A stretch of 64,000 nt of DNA, from assembly GCF_004745865.1 (NCBI RefSeq), contig NZ_SRKZ01000003.1, positions 248,001 to 312,000 on the forward strand, given 5' to 3'. The position numbers and the translations under genes were made by a program. Positions 1-9,761 of the stretch are shown here, piece by piece (the first letter of the stretch is position 1; each line of letters begins with the position of its first letter). Origin of the DNA: Hymenobacter wooponensis (GTDB lineage: Bacteria; Bacteroidota; Bacteroidia; Cytophagales; Hymenobacteraceae). Under the pieces are notes generated by a model. That model did no database searches. It was given only the letters and a program-made list of their open reading frames with translations, and was not told the DNA's origin.

Positions 1-309
1 GTAAAACTGCTCCATCAGGGGCAGTGCAGGTGCCGGAGCCCCACCTGTCGGGGCTACCGACGCAATAGGAAGTACGTGCAGCAAAACGGGGTATTCTAAA
101 AACGGTAAGCCGGGCCGTCAGACTGGCAGGAACACTGGAGCTCCAACCCTCTTTTCTAACGGCCCGACTTTAAAAGTAGTACAACTCCACGAAATCTAAA
201 AGCCTGAAGCAGCTTTGATTGGATTTTGCGAGGCGAAGTAACGGTTCAACTTACCCTAATTTTTACGCTTGGCAGCTTTGAGAGTTGCCTGACACAGGGC
301 GCAGTTCAT
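1..309. other. Non-coding stretch downstream of folD with a spaced inverted repeat
   Basis: No convincing gene is visible. The segment 107-118 (AAGCCGGGCCGT) is matched by 159-170 (ACGGCCCGACTT), an 11 of 12 base inverted repeat with a 40-base loop followed by a T/A-rich run. It may act as a weak terminator, or be part of a feature that continues left of the window. Confidence 0.35.
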
Positions 310-1221
310 CTATTTAGGGTACACCTCACCTTTTGCAGCGCGTAAGGTGTTCAGCAGCAGCATGGCAATGGTCATGGGGCCCACGCCACCAGGAACGGGC
401 GTGATGTAGGAGCTCAAGGGAGCAACTTCAGCAAAGTTTACATCGCCCTTCAAAGCCCAGCCCGTTTTCTTAGCGCTGTCTTCTACGCGGGTGGTGCCCA
501 CATCAATTACCACGGCGCCGGGCTTCACCATATCGGCCGTCACGAACTCGGGGCGGCCTAGGGCTACTACCAAAATATCGGCGGTGCGGGTAATTTCAGC
601 TAGGTTCTGAGTGCGGGAGTGGCATAAAGTTACGGTGCAATTACCTGGCTCTAAGTTCTTAGCTAGCAATATACTAACCGGCGTACCCACAATATTAGAC
701 CGACCAATTACCACGCAATGCTTGCCATCGGTAGGCAGCTCATAGCGGCGCAGCAGCTCCACAATACCCGAGGGTGTTGCGGGCAGCAAGGCTGGTAGGC
801 CAGCTACCATACGCCCAATATTCATGGGGTGGAAACCATCCACGTCTTTCTCGGGCCGCACTGCCTCAATTACCTTGTTGGTATCGATGTGGCGCGGCAG
901 CGGGAGCTGCACAATGAAGCCGTCAATGCTTTCATCCTGGTTTAGCTCCTCCACTTTCGCCAGCAGCTCGGCTTCAGTGATAGTGTCTTCGTAGCGTAGC
1001 AGGGTGCTCTCAAAACCTACCCGCTCGCAGGCCAGCACTTTGTTGCGCACGTAGGTTTCGGAGCCACCATCGTGGCCTACCAGAATGGCGGCCAAGTGCG
1101 GAACCTTCTGGCCGGCGGCTTTACGCTGACTTACTTCAGCAGCAATTTCTTCTTTGATAGCCTCGGCGGTATGCTTGCCGTCGATAAGGCGGTAGGTAGT
1201 GGCGTCAGGGGCAGTGGTCAT
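310..1221 (-). CDS. folD: FolD, bifunctional methylenetetrahydrofolate dehydrogenase / methenyltetrahydrofolate cyclohydrolase
   Basis: This 303-residue cytoplasmic enzyme oxidises 5,10-methylene-THF with NADP+ and hydrolyses the methenyl-THF formed, giving 10-formyl-THF for purine and formyl-methionine synthesis. The family signatures are present: a [10 protein letters not shown] segment with the catalytic Lys, the [10 protein letters not shown] loop, the DVDGFHP motif, the Rossmann-like [13 protein letters not shown] nucleotide-binding stretch and the C-terminal [10 protein letters not shown] signature. Length is normal for the family. It is read leftward, 12 bases after a small ORF (1234-1413) and further downstream of lepA, so it may be cotranscribed with the small ORF; a hairpin lies between lepA and that ORF. 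Confidence 0.97.
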   Translation of the reverse strand: MTTAPDATTYRLIDGKHTAEAIKEEIAAEVSQRKAAGQKVPHLAAILVGHDGGSETYVRNKVLACERVGFESTLLRYEDTITEAELLAKVEELNQDESIDGFIVQLPLPRHIDTNKVIEAVRPEKDVDGFHPMNIGRMVAGLPALLPATPSGIVELLRRYELPTDGKHCVVIGRSNIVGTPVSILLAKNLEPGNCTVTLCHSRTQNLAEITRTADILVVALGRPEFVTADMVKPGAVVIDVGTTRVEDSAKKTGWALKGDVNFAEVAPLSSYITPVPGGVGPMTIAMLLLNTLRAAKGEVYPK

Positions 1222-1233
1222 GCGGTGTTGCGA

Positions 1234-1413
1234 TTATACTTGGTCTGGGTTTTTCTGGGCTGCGTGGGCGGCGATGGCGGCAGTTCCGGCCGCTAACAGG
1301 GCCTTCTCCATCTCGGGCCAATCGTCGCGCCAGCGGAACTTGTGTTCTTGTCCTTTGCGAATCTTCTCCAGCTGTTCCGGGCTCGTACAGTTCTTGGTCA
1401 GGCTATTGGGCAT
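1234..1413 (-). CDS. Small hypothetical protein upstream of folD
   Basis: A 59-residue basic to amphipathic protein starting MPNSLTKNCTSPEQLEK and ending in an Ala-rich stretch. The frame stays open to 1521, but that extension would read through the lepA terminator hairpin, so I chose the internal ATG at 1413. It ends 12 bases before the folD start, which suggests translational coupling or cotranscription. The sequence resembles small conserved Bacteroidota proteins of unknown role; no catalytic motif is visible. Confidence 0.55.
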   Translation of the reverse strand: MPNSLTKNCTSPEQLEKIRKGQEHKFRWRDDWPEMEKALLAAGTAAIAAHAAQKNPDQV

Positions 1414-1484
1414 TTGTTTTAAGTAGTCATACCACGCCGTGCTAAGAAGTGTATGAAGTGAAAAATATGGAGTAGGCGCAAACA

Positions 1485-1515
1485 AAAAGCGCGGCTCTTT
1501 GGGAGCCGCGCTTTT
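1485..1515 (-). terminator. Terminator after lepA
   Basis: A perfect 13-bp stem (1485-1497 with 1503-1515, loop TTTGG) is flanked by A and T runs on the two sides. It lies 6 bases beyond the lepA stop and should end lepA transcription. Its symmetry means it could work in both directions. Confidence 0.85.
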
Positions 1516-1520
1516 GTACA

Positions 1521-3308
1521 TTAGTCGATTTTAAGAACTGCCAGGAAGGCCTCTTGGGGTATTTCTACGGAGCCCACTTGACGCATCCGCTTCTTACCTT
1601 CCTTCTGCTTTTCAAGCAGTTTGCGCTTCCGGCTGATGTCGCCGCCGTAGCACTTGGCCAGTACGTTTTTGCGGAGAGCTTTCACAGTTTCGCGGGCAAT
1701 GATCTTCTGCCCGATGCTGGCCTGGATGGCAATTTCGAACATCTGGCGCGGGAGCAGCTCACGGAGCTTTTCGCAGAGGCGGCGGCCCCACTCGTAGGAC
1801 TTGCTGCGGTGCACAATAGCCGACAGCGCATCGACCTTCTCTCCGTTCAGCATGATGTCGAGCTTCACCATGTCCGACTCGCGGAAGCCAATCAGCTCGT
1901 AGTCGAGCGAGGCGTACCCACGGGATATAGTTTTCAGCTTGTCGAAGAAGTCGAATACGATTTCCGAAAGCGGCAGCTCAAACGACAGTTCTACCCGCTC
2001 GCTGGTCAGGTAGCTCTGGCCCTTGATGATACCGCGCTTCTCCATGCAGAGCGTAATGATGGGTCCCACGTAATCAGCGGCCGTAATGATCTGGGCCTTG
2101 ATGAAGGGCTCCTCAATCAGCTTGATGGAGTTCGGCTCCGGCATTTCCGAAGGCGCATTGATGGTCAGGAGCTGATCCTTGGTACCAGTAGCGTGGAACT
2201 GTACGGAAGGCACCGTGGTAATCACGGTCATGTTGAACTCACGCTCCAGACGCTCCTGCACAATTTCCATGTGCAGCATGCCCAGGAAGCCGCAACGGAA
2301 GCCGAAGCCAAGGGCCACCGACGTCTCGGGCTCCCATACCAGGGAAGCATCATTGAGCTGTAGCTTTTCCATGCAGGAACGCAGCTCTTCGTACTCCGTG
2401 GTATCAACGGGATAAATACCGGCGAATACCATCGGCTTCACGTCGGCGAAGCCCTGAATGGCTTCGGTCGTAGGCCTAGCAACGTGCGTGATGGTGTCGC
2501 CTACTTTCACCTCGCGGGCTTCTTTGATGCCCGAAATGAGGTATCCTACGTTGCCGGCCGAAATTTCAGGGCGGGGCTCTTGGTTGAGGCCTAGGATACC
2601 GATTTCGTCGGCGCCGTATTCTTTGCCGGTAGCCATAAAGCGGAGCTTGTCGCCCTTGCGCATGGTACCGTTCTTGATGCGGAACAGTACTTCAATACCC
2701 CGGTAGGAGTTGAATACCGAGTCGAAGATAAGAGCCTGCAGAGGCGCTTCCGGGTCGCCTTGGGGCGCGGGAATCCGCTCGCAGATGGCGTTCAGGATGG
2801 CTTCGATACCAATGCCCGACTTACCCGAAGCAGGAATAATTTCGTCCCGGTCGCAACCAATGAGGTCCACAATCTCGTCGGACACCTCCTCCGGCATGGA
2901 GTGCGGCAGGTCGATTTTGTTGAGAACCGGGATAATGGTCAGGTCGGAGCCGATAGCCAGGTACAGGTTCGAAATCGTCTGGGCTTCGATACCCTGGGAG
3001 GAGTCCACGATCAGCAGTGCGCCTTCGCAGGCGGCAATGGAACGAGACACCTCGTAGCTGAAATCGACGTGGCCAGGGGTGTCGATCAGGTTAAGCGTAT
3101 ATATCTCCCCTTTGTAGGGGTACTGCATCTGGATGGCGTGGCTCTTAATGGTAATGCCCCGCTCCCGCTCCAGATCCATATTGTCGAGCAGCTGAGCTTG
3201 CATATCGCGCTTCGATACGGTGCTGGTAAATTCCAGCAGACGGTCGGCCAGGGTGCTCTTGCCGTGGTCGATGTGAGCGATGATGCAGAAATTGCGGATG
3301 TTCTTCAC
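1521..3308 (-). CDS. lepA: LepA / elongation factor 4, back-translocating GTPase
   Basis: A 595-residue translational GTPase that acts on stalled or mispositioned 70S ribosomes. Visible features are the G1 loop [15 protein letters not shown] near residues 9-23, the switch region [17 protein letters not shown] (G3), NKIDLP (G4), EF-G-like domains II, III and V, and the LepA-specific basic C-terminal domain ([21 protein letters not shown]). Length equals the family norm. A CGAAGGTA sequence at 3331-3338 is, on the minus strand, one mismatch from the Bacteroidota -7 box and lies just before the start. Confidence 0.98.
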   Translation of the reverse strand: MKNIRNFCIIAHIDHGKSTLADRLLEFTSTVSKRDMQAQLLDNMDLERERGITIKSHAIQMQYPYKGEIYTLNLIDTPGHVDFSYEVSRSIAACEGALLIVDSSQGIEAQTISNLYLAIGSDLTIIPVLNKIDLPHSMPEEVSDEIVDLIGCDRDEIIPASGKSGIGIEAILNAICERIPAPQGDPEAPLQALIFDSVFNSYRGIEVLFRIKNGTMRKGDKLRFMATGKEYGADEIGILGLNQEPRPEISAGNVGYLISGIKEAREVKVGDTITHVARPTTEAIQGFADVKPMVFAGIYPVDTTEYEELRSCMEKLQLNDASLVWEPETSVALGFGFRCGFLGMLHMEIVQERLEREFNMTVITTVPSVQFHATGTKDQLLTINAPSEMPEPNSIKLIEEPFIKAQIITAADYVGPIITLCMEKRGIIKGQSYLTSERVELSFELPLSEIVFDFFDKLKTISRGYASLDYELIGFRESDMVKLDIMLNGEKVDALSAIVHRSKSYEWGRRLCEKLRELLPRQMFEIAIQASIGQKIIARETVKALRKNVLAKCYGGDISRKRKLLEKQKEGKKRMRQVGSVEIPQEAFLAVLKID

Positions 3309-3614
3309 TAGAGGCAGTTTTTTCCAAGGGCGAAGGTACGAAAACCGCCCCGTAAAAGCTAACTGAAGCGGGCCACCCGCCGCTGTTTTCGCCCAATTCT
3401 ACCGGATAGTGGCCTAGCCAAGTCGTTGCTTCTGGCTTGTGAGTTGGGGCCGGTGCCAGTCATTTCTGGTGGCCTAGGAACAGCTGTATCAAATCAAACT
3501 ACAGAGCTCAACGGTATTACCTGTTGCTGAAGCAGACACGATTGTTAGCCGAAGCGCGCAAAATGCCGTTGAAGGCAAAAGATTTTCATGTTTTCTCCTC
3601 TCATCTATCATTTT
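3309..3614. other. Divergent intergenic region between lepA and the GlcG-like gene
   Basis: No ORF is convincing here. The minus-strand TACCTTCG at 3338-3331 is a plausible -7 element for lepA, with no clear -33 box. Two GGCCTAG 7-mers lie near 3412 and 3472. I see no strong rightward promoter for the next gene. Confidence 0.3.
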
Positions 3615-4022
3615 ATGGGCATTTCCCTCGAACTAGCACAACAAGCCGTCCATGCCGCCCACCAAAAGGCCCTCGACTTAGGCGTGAAAATGAACATTGC
3701 CGTCGTGGATGCGGGCGCCAACCTCACCGCTTTCATCCGGATGGATGATGCGTGGCTGGGCTCCATTGACATTGCTATCCGGAAGGCTAAAACGGCGCGC
3801 TTCTTTGATATGCCCACCGGCGATTTGGGCAAAGCCTCCCAGCCCGGCGGCTCCCTTTACAATATTGAGCACTCCAACGGTGGCCTCATCACCTTCCCCG
3901 GCGGGATTCCTATTCTCGATGCCAATGGCAGAGTGGTAGGCGCAATCGGTGTTTCAGGCAGCACCGTGGAAAATGACCACGCTGTGGCTGAAGCTGGCGT
4001 TCATGCCGTGGAGAACCAATAG
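3615..4022 (+). CDS. GlcG/HbpS family heme-binding-like protein
   Basis: A 135-residue single-domain protein of the GlcG/HbpS (DUF336) family. Evidence is the [12 protein letters not shown] start, the central [17 protein letters not shown] strand, an FPGGIPI segment and a C-terminal [22 protein letters not shown] motif, all typical of the family. Known members include extracellular heme/redox-sensing HbpS and GlcG of glycolate operons; many remain unassigned. No signal peptide is seen. I chose the ATG at 3615 over an in-frame ATG at 3588, because the family normally begins near the SLELAQ helix. No glycolate genes are adjacent, so the role is open. Confidence 0.85.
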   Translation: MGISLELAQQAVHAAHQKALDLGVKMNIAVVDAGANLTAFIRMDDAWLGSIDIAIRKAKTARFFDMPTGDLGKASQPGGSLYNIEHSNGGLITFPGGIPILDANGRVVGAIGVSGSTVENDHAVAEAGVHAVENQ

Positions 4023-4079
4023 CTCCAAGTCCTAGGCCACTTGCTGCAGGCCTACCAGCCGGATTGCCACAAGGCAGTC

Positions 4080-4205
4080 CGGCTGTTTTGCGTTTGGCTT
4101 GGGATGACACCTTGGTTCCGCTCAGGATGACGTATGGGTGGGCTGAGAGAGTAACTACACGTGAATGCCCGCGATGTCTCGGCCAGCTCGACAGGATAGG
4201 ATGGA
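4080..4205. repeat. Degenerate dispersed intergenic repeat fragments
   Basis: This part of a 309-base intergenic gap carries pieces such as GGGATGACAC, CTCAGGATGACG and GCGATGTCTCGGCCAGCTCGACA. They resemble the better preserved repeat units at 9509-9653 (TCATGCTGAGC and GAGATGTCTCGACTGC types). It looks like a decayed copy of the same intergenic repeat family. The rest of the gap holds no visible gene. Confidence 0.4.
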
Positions 4206-4331
4206 GTTTTACTACACCTGTTCAGCAAGAGGTTTTGCGGCCCCGTATCAGTAGAAAATCTTGGCCCAGCTCGGCATTTCAGGTGGCTTATCCGTTATCC
4301 AGTACTCTACTATACCTCAGCTCGATTTTAC

Positions 4332-6182
4332 ATGCCCGACTATCTCCCGCTGGAAGATTATGGCCTGATTGGCAACCTGCACACCGTGGCGCTGGTATCC
4401 AAGACGGGCTCTCTGGATTATCTGCCCTTCACGCGCTTCGACTCCCCCACCATTTTCGCGGCCCTGCTGGATTCGGAAAAAGGTGGCTCGTGGTTGCTCC
4501 GGCCAACTGGCGATGAGGTCCGGAGCAAGCAGCTTTACCTACCCGATACGGGTGTGCTCCTCACCCGCTTCTTTACCCATGAAGGCATTGCGGAACTCAC
4601 CGACTTTATGCCTGTGAAACGCCAAGCGCAGAACTGCGCCGTGGTGCGCACCGTGCGCGTCATAAAGGGTACTATGGGGTTTCAGATGCACTGCTGCCCG
4701 CGCTTCGATTACGCCCGCACTCCGCACGAAACCTACCCGCAGGAGGATGGTAGTTTTTTATTCAAGAGCAGCGGCCCCGATGGCTTCCAGTTCCGGCTGC
4801 TGGGTAACCACCCTTTTAAGTTGGCTGATCAAACCGATGCTTCCGGCCGCTGGACCCTGCAGGCCGGCGAAACGGCCAGCTTCGTTATAGAAGCAACTCC
4901 TGTCGGTGACCCTACCTTCATTGCCCGCGACTTGGACCATTATACCGAGGCAGCTTTCGAGGATACACTTAGCTTCTGGAGGGAGTGGATTGAAAGCAGC
5001 ACCTACACCGGCCGCTGGCGCGAAACTGTGCTCCGCTCAGCCATCACCTTAAAGCTGCTGACCTCCATTCAGCACGGCTCCACGGTGGCCGCTGCTACGT
5101 TTGGGCTGCCCGAAAGTATTGGAGGAGAACGGAACTGGGACTACCGCTACACTTGGATCCGGGACGCGGCTTTTACCATGTACGCTTTCCTGCGGCTGGG
5201 CTTCACCCTGGAATCCAAGGCCTTCTTGCGGTGGATTATGCAACGCTGCCAAGAGCTTACGGATGCCGGCGACTTGCAGCTCATGTACGCCGTGGATGGC
5301 ACCGCCGACCTGCCCGAGCGGGAACTAGGCCACCTCAGCGGGTACCGCAACTCCCAGCCGGTGCGCATTGGTAATGGGGCAGCCAAGCAGTTTCAACTCG
5401 ACATATACGGGGAGCTGATGGATACCATCTACCTCTATAATAAGTACGGCGGCGGTATCACCTACGACTTCTGGCAGCAGGTATGCCGCCTGGCTGGCTA
5501 CGTGGTGGAAAACTGGCGGCGTCCCGACCACGGCATTTGGGAGGTGCGCGACCAAGAGCGGGAGTTTCTTTCGGGCAAGATGATGTGCTGGGTGGCCCTC
5601 GACCGTGCCATCCGCATTGCCCGGGATCGGTCGTTCCCGGCCCCGTTGGTGGAGTGGCTCCAGGTGCGCGATGAGATTTACGAGGAAGTATACAACAACT
5701 TCTGGAGTGAGGAGAAGCAGTCGTTTGTGCAGCATAAGGGCAGCCAGGTTATTGATGCCTCCGTGTTGCTGCTGCCCCTGATGCGCATGTTCAGTCCGGC
5801 TGAGCCGCGCTGGCAGTCTACTATGCGGGCCATTGAGAAAGAGCTGCTGCTGGACTCTTTGATGTTCCGTTACCATACTGATGGCGGGGCCACCGACGGC
5901 CTCACGGGCGAGGAAGGCACGTTTACCATGTGCTCCTTCTGGTACATTGAAAATCTCTCTAGAGGTGGCGAGTTGGATAAGGCGCGCCTGCTGTTTGAAA
6001 AGCTGTTGGGGTTTGCCAGCCCTCTAGGCCTTTACTCTGAGCAAATTGGCCCCCAGGGCGAGCAAATTGGCAATTACCCACAGGCCTTCACCCACTTAGC
6101 GCTTATTAGCACCGCCTTCCAGCTCAACCGCGACCTGGATGCGCGGCACAACGGCACCCTAGGCGGCCACCAGTTTGTATAG
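4332..6182 (+). CDS. Glycoside hydrolase family 15 protein (glucoamylase/trehalase type)
   Basis: A 616-residue cytoplasmic GH15 enzyme, likely releasing glucose from alpha-glucans or hydrolysing trehalose. Residues 1-40 form the typical LEDYGLIGNLHTVALVSKTG start; an N-terminal beta-sandwich covers about 1-210 and an (alpha/alpha)6 barrel about 220-600. Within the barrel are RNWDYRYTWIRDA, HGIWEVRD (the Glu is the probable general acid) and GLYSEQIGP with a following GNYPQAFTHL (the Glu is the probable base). Substrate cannot be told from sequence alone: bacterial homologues include glucoamylases and trehalases. No signal peptide is present. A long hairpin follows at 6230-6284. Confidence 0.9.
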   Translation: MPDYLPLEDYGLIGNLHTVALVSKTGSLDYLPFTRFDSPTIFAALLDSEKGGSWLLRPTGDEVRSKQLYLPDTGVLLTRFFTHEGIAELTDFMPVKRQAQNCAVVRTVRVIKGTMGFQMHCCPRFDYARTPHETYPQEDGSFLFKSSGPDGFQFRLLGNHPFKLADQTDASGRWTLQAGETASFVIEATPVGDPTFIARDLDHYTEAAFEDTLSFWREWIESSTYTGRWRETVLRSAITLKLLTSIQHGSTVAAATFGLPESIGGERNWDYRYTWIRDAAFTMYAFLRLGFTLESKAFLRWIMQRCQELTDAGDLQLMYAVDGTADLPERELGHLSGYRNSQPVRIGNGAAKQFQLDIYGELMDTIYLYNKYGGGITYDFWQQVCRLAGYVVENWRRPDHGIWEVRDQEREFLSGKMMCWVALDRAIRIARDRSFPAPLVEWLQVRDEIYEEVYNNFWSEEKQSFVQHKGSQVIDASVLLLPLMRMFSPAEPRWQSTMRAIEKELLLDSLMFRYHTDGGATDGLTGEEGTFTMCSFWYIENLSRGGELDKARLLFEKLLGFASPLGLYSEQIGPQGEQIGNYPQAFTHLALISTAFQLNRDLDARHNGTLGGHQFV

Positions 6183-6229
6183 GCCTAGCCTAGCACCGAG
6201 TAAGCGCTCATTCATCAAGAAGATTACCA

Positions 6230-6284
6230 GTAGGCATTGCTTTTTCTTTTGCATCAATGCTGCAAAAGAAAAAGCAATGCCTAC
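6230..6284. terminator. Perfect 24-bp hairpin after the GH15 gene
   Basis: Positions 6230-6253 and 6261-6284 are perfectly complementary over 24 bp with a 7-base loop (TCAATGC). The arms contain an A-rich and a T-rich segment, so each strand has a U-rich part inside the stem but no long U-tract after it. It sits 48 bases after the GH15 stop and 30 bases before the next gene. A bidirectional terminator is most likely; a 5' regulatory hairpin for the downstream gene is the alternative. Confidence 0.6.
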
Positions 6285-6313
6285 ATTTGCTCTTCATCTG
6301 TTTGGTGTAAGAA

Positions 6314-6661
6314 GTGCTTAAGCAACGAAACATAGTAGCATGGTGGCTATTGCTGCTGCTGGCGCGGGTGCTGACCCCGGAGGCTACATTGTTGCGCTTA
6401 CATGCTCACCAGCACACCACTAAGGAGGTTGCTATTCCCCTGCTAGGTCAGGCCGCGAAAAAGCACATGCTCACTGATCAACACCTCCACTGCCATACAG
6501 AGCAACTGTACAACGCGCCATTTCAGCCGGCGGAGGCAGTACTCCTACCAGAGTTACTTCAGCAAGCATTATATGCTCAGTACCAGGCACCGGTATCGGA
6601 AGCCCCTACGCTGCACCTGCTCGACGGAGCCTCTTTGCGCGGCCCTCCCTCCCGCGCCTAA
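6314..6661 (+). CDS. Small His-rich exported protein upstream of a TonB receptor
   Basis: A 115-residue protein with a GTG start. An N-terminal hydrophobic segment (WWLLLLLARVLT, about residues 10-21) would serve as signal or anchor. A His-rich stretch follows (HAHQHT, and HLHCHT at about 57-62 with the only Cys), then a Pro-rich tail. I do not recognise the family. Placed directly before a siderophore-type TonB receptor, a periplasmic metal-binding role is a reasonable guess from the HxHxxH and HxHCH clusters, but it is unproven. Start choice is uncertain because no nearby ATG is in frame. Confidence 0.5.
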   Translation: MLKQRNIVAWWLLLLLARVLTPEATLLRLHAHQHTTKEVAIPLLGQAAKKHMLTDQHLHCHTEQLYNAPFQPAEAVLLPELLQQALYAQYQAPVSEAPTLHLLDGASLRGPPSRA

Positions 6662-6972
6662 TCCCCTTTTCAGGGCTTTTTTGCGCTACCTCATTCTGAG
6701 AGTGGCCTAGCTGATGCGTTGCGCATAGCGGGCCCGTGCGCCCCGTTGCGGCCTTCATTCTAGGTCTGCAACTCCCCCCTTTTTTTCTAAAACAGGCCTC
6801 CCGCTGGCTGGTGCTCCGCACCGCTACTGGCGGAGGCATACCCCGACGGCAGCGCCCGTCGCGCGGCTGGCTATTCCCTTGCTGGCCCGCGTCCGTGTCC
6901 ATCTCCCCTACCTCGTTCAACCTTGCTTGCCAGGAGCCACAGTAGCTCTCTGGGCTGGCATACCATTTTTTT
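6662..6972. other. Non-coding leader region before the TonB receptor gene
   Basis: A 311-base GC-rich gap without a convincing ORF. GCCCT near 6644 and AGGGC at 6673-6677 followed by T6 could form a weak terminator for the small gene upstream. Later segments contain local complementary pieces (GGTGCTCCGCACC, GCCTCCCGC), but I could not match them to a known riboswitch. Confidence 0.3.
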
Positions 6973-9402
6973 ATGTCCCGATTTCTAGTCCTTCTGCTTT
7001 TGTTCTTTCCCCTACTGGCGTCTGCCCAAAGCTTGGGGCGCATCACGGGTCGCGTGACCAACCCGGCCGGTCAGGGGCTGGATGGGGTTACCGTAGTGGA
7101 GCAAACCGGCCGTTTTATATCCCTGACGGGAGCCGATGGTAAGTATTCCCTTGATCAGCTGCCCCTGGCCGAGTACACGCTCATTACCCGCAGCCTAGGC
7201 CACCAGGAGCAGCGCCGCACTGTGGTGCTGAGCCCCGATGCGCCGAACATCAGCGTTGACTTTACCTTGCAGAGCAGCACCAATGCCCTGCAGGAAGTGG
7301 AGGTGCTGGGCCGCAAGGAAACCAGCTATAAGAGCGACTACAGCTTCGTGGGCACCCGCACAGCCACCGATCTAATCGACGTGCCGCAGTCCATTTCCAC
7401 CGTTACCAAGGAGCTGATGGAAGACCGCCAGGCCCTGCGCCTTACGGAGGTAGTGAAAAACGTAGCCGGCGTGACCCAATACTCGCACTACGACGACTTC
7501 ACGATTCGCGGGTTTCGCAATGGGTACGAGAGCGGCTTCCGCCTTCTGAATGGTCTGCGCTCCGGCTTTAGCTACGGCAACTCGTTTACTCAGGCGCCTC
7601 TTACCGTGAACCTGGAGCGCGTGGAGGTGCTGAAAGGCCCCGGCGCAGCCTTGTTCGGCGACATTAACCCCGGCGGCACCATCAACATGGTGACCAAGAA
7701 GCCCCTCGACGTGGACCGCAAGGCCGTGACCTTTTCCACCGGCAGCTTCAACACCATGCGCACCACCGCCGACTTCACCGGCCCCCTCAACGAGCAGAAG
7801 AACCTGCTGTACCGCTTCAACGCGGGCTACGAGAAGTCTAACACCTTCCGCGACGTGAACGACACCAAGTCGCTGATGATTGCGCCTACCGTGACGTTCC
7901 TGGTATCACCCAAAACTACGCTCAACGCCGAGTTGGTGTACACGCACATTGATGGCTACCTCGACCGAGGTCTGCCCATCAAAGGCAACGACCTGTACGC
8001 CGTGCCCCGCTCTTTCACCCTGAGCCAGCCCAGCGACTTTTTCCGCACCAACACCACCTACCTCAACGCCTCACTCACGCACAAATTCACCAACTGGCTC
8101 TCGTTCAATGCCTCTTACCTCGACTTCACTTACAACGAGAACCTGAGCGAGCACCGCACCCTCAACAGTTACGCCGACGCACCCGCCAATACGGTGATGA
8201 ACCTGCGCTACTTCGACCGCCGGGCCGAAGAGTATACCAAGAACCTGTCGGGCTACTTCTCCCTGAGCCGCAACACCGGCTCCATCGCGCACAAAGTAGT
8301 GGCTGGCGCCGACTATATCCGCTTCAACACCGACAAGCAAAGCACCATGTTTGAGGCGCGGCAGAAGCTGGTGAACGGCGTAGCCACGCCCCTGACCTTC
8401 GACCTGAAGAGCCCGCTCTACGAAATCCAGGACCCGACGAAGTACGTGCGCCGCCCCCTGCCCCAGTTCTTCGTTGACTACATCAACTCTGTGTACCACA
8501 CGGTAGGCCTCTACGCCCAGGACCAAGTGGAAGTGACGCCGCGCCTAGGCCTATTGCTGAGCTTGCGCTACGAGCTGTTTGCCGATGAGCGCGACTACGG
8601 CGACGGTTCCTCTACTATTCCGCAGCGTAAATTCCTGCCCCGAGCCGGCCTCACGTTTGCCCTCCTCGATAACCTAAACTACTTCGCCAGCTACAGCTCG
8701 GGCTTCCGGCCGCTGAAGCCAGAGTACATCCGCTTCCCCGAGCGCTACGGCCGCAGCTCGGCCTTTAGCCCCGAAACTAGCTACCAGGTGGAAACCGGCC
8801 TAAAGGGCGAGTTCTTTGAGAAAGCCCTGTTCGGAACGGTGGCCGCCTATCAGATTGTGAAGCGCAACCAACTGGTAAGCACCGGCTCGCTCACGCCAGA
8901 TGGAGCGCCCGTGTACCGCCAGAACGGGCAGGCCCGCTCGCGGGGTATGGAGGTAGAAGTAACGGGCAATGTGCTACCCAACCTGAGCCTGAACGCCGCC
9001 TACGCCTTCAACCACAGCGAGGTACTGCAGGCTGACCTACCGGCCGAAAACGGGCAGCAGCTCGCCAACGCCCCCAAAAACTCGGGTGGCCTGTGGGCCA
9101 AGTACACCTTCACCACGCCAGCCCTCCGTGGCCTAGGCATTGCCGTGGGCGGCAACCACGTAAGCAGCCGCCGCACCGAAAACCAGATTCGCGCGGTAGG
9201 TACCGGCGAGCTGTACTGGGGCAAGTGGCCCAGCTACACCGTGGCCGATGTAGCCCTGTTCTACAACGTCGGGCGCTTCAACTTCCACGCCAACCTCAAT
9301 AACGTGTTCGACAAGTATTACTTCGTCGGCGGCTACGATTTCTTCCGCGCCAGCCCCGGCGCGCCCCGCAATTTCATGGCTACCCTGGGTTACTCCTTTT
9401 AA
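6973..9402 (+). CDS. TonB-dependent siderophore-type receptor with N-terminal carboxypeptidase-regulatory-like domain
   Basis: An 809-residue outer-membrane receptor. Residues 1-19 are a signal peptide ending SAQS; about 22-105 form a CarboxypepD_reg-like beta-sandwich common on Bacteroidota receptors. A plug domain follows at about 120-235 (VPQSISTVTKELMEDRQ, LKGPGAALFGDINPGG, INMVTKKP), then a 22-strand barrel ending in Phe (ATLGYSF). The plug sequence is of the siderophore (FhuA/FoxA) type. It likely imports an iron complex using TonB energy. It stands between a small His-rich exported protein and a three-gene ABC exporter; the ligand cannot be named. Confidence 0.93.
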   Translation: MSRFLVLLLLFFPLLASAQSLGRITGRVTNPAGQGLDGVTVVEQTGRFISLTGADGKYSLDQLPLAEYTLITRSLGHQEQRRTVVLSPDAPNISVDFTLQSSTNALQEVEVLGRKETSYKSDYSFVGTRTATDLIDVPQSISTVTKELMEDRQALRLTEVVKNVAGVTQYSHYDDFTIRGFRNGYESGFRLLNGLRSGFSYGNSFTQAPLTVNLERVEVLKGPGAALFGDINPGGTINMVTKKPLDVDRKAVTFSTGSFNTMRTTADFTGPLNEQKNLLYRFNAGYEKSNTFRDVNDTKSLMIAPTVTFLVSPKTTLNAELVYTHIDGYLDRGLPIKGNDLYAVPRSFTLSQPSDFFRTNTTYLNASLTHKFTNWLSFNASYLDFTYNENLSEHRTLNSYADAPANTVMNLRYFDRRAEEYTKNLSGYFSLSRNTGSIAHKVVAGADYIRFNTDKQSTMFEARQKLVNGVATPLTFDLKSPLYEIQDPTKYVRRPLPQFFVDYINSVYHTVGLYAQDQVEVTPRLGLLLSLRYELFADERDYGDGSSTIPQRKFLPRAGLTFALLDNLNYFASYSSGFRPLKPEYIRFPERYGRSSAFSPETSYQVETGLKGEFFEKALFGTVAAYQIVKRNQLVSTGSLTPDGAPVYRQNGQARSRGMEVEVTGNVLPNLSLNAAYAFNHSEVLQADLPAENGQQLANAPKNSGGLWAKYTFTTPALRGLGIAVGGNHVSSRRTENQIRAVGTGELYWGKWPSYTVADVALFYNVGRFNFHANLNNVFDKYYFVGGYDFFRASPGAPRNFMATLGYSF

Positions 9403-9444
9403 GGATTAGGCTTAGCACATGAAAAGCTACAGACTAGAGCTAGC

Positions 9445-9720
9445 AGCTAGTTCCCCTCCTCAGCTGAGGAGGGGTTAGGGGCGGTTGATGATCGTTGTTT
9501 ACTGGGAACGTCATGCTGAGCTTGTCGAAGCATCTCTACCTCTGACTAACCAAGAGGCCTAGAGAAGCGGGAGAGATGCTTCGACAAGCTCAGCATGACG
9601 GCTACTCTTGCAACGTCAGCACGCGAGATGTCTCGACTGCGCTCGACATGACGGACTGATGTAATCGTTCTAGGCCACTCAACCACCCCTAGCCCCTCCT
9701 CAACTGAGGAGAGGAACTAG
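9445..9720. repeat. Nested intergenic inverted repeat (REP/BIME-like)
   Basis: Outer arms: 9445-9488 is the near reverse complement of 9677-9720 (a CCCCTCCTCAGCTGAGGAGG palindromic core plus GGGTTAGGGGCGGTTGA). Inner arms: 9509-9537 and 9572-9600 are perfect 29-base reverse complements (CGTCATGCTGAGCTTGTCGA and on). A third related unit is at 9625-9653. Both unit types resemble short intergenic repeats that recur in Bacteroidota genomes. The block separates the TonB receptor from the ABC genes and could fold into a long cruciform or attenuate transcription. Confidence 0.85.
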
Positions 9721-9761
9721 ACTAGCTCTAGCACCACGCATAGCAATCAACCACACAGCGA

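Noticed and set aside
1554..2363. Long open frame antisense to lepA (269 codons)
   Set aside because: It lies wholly inside lepA in the opposite direction, has no protein-like domain and is caused by GC-rich codon bias.
5325..5876. Antisense frame within the GH15 gene
   Set aside because: The GH15 catalytic motifs are on the plus strand across this exact stretch.
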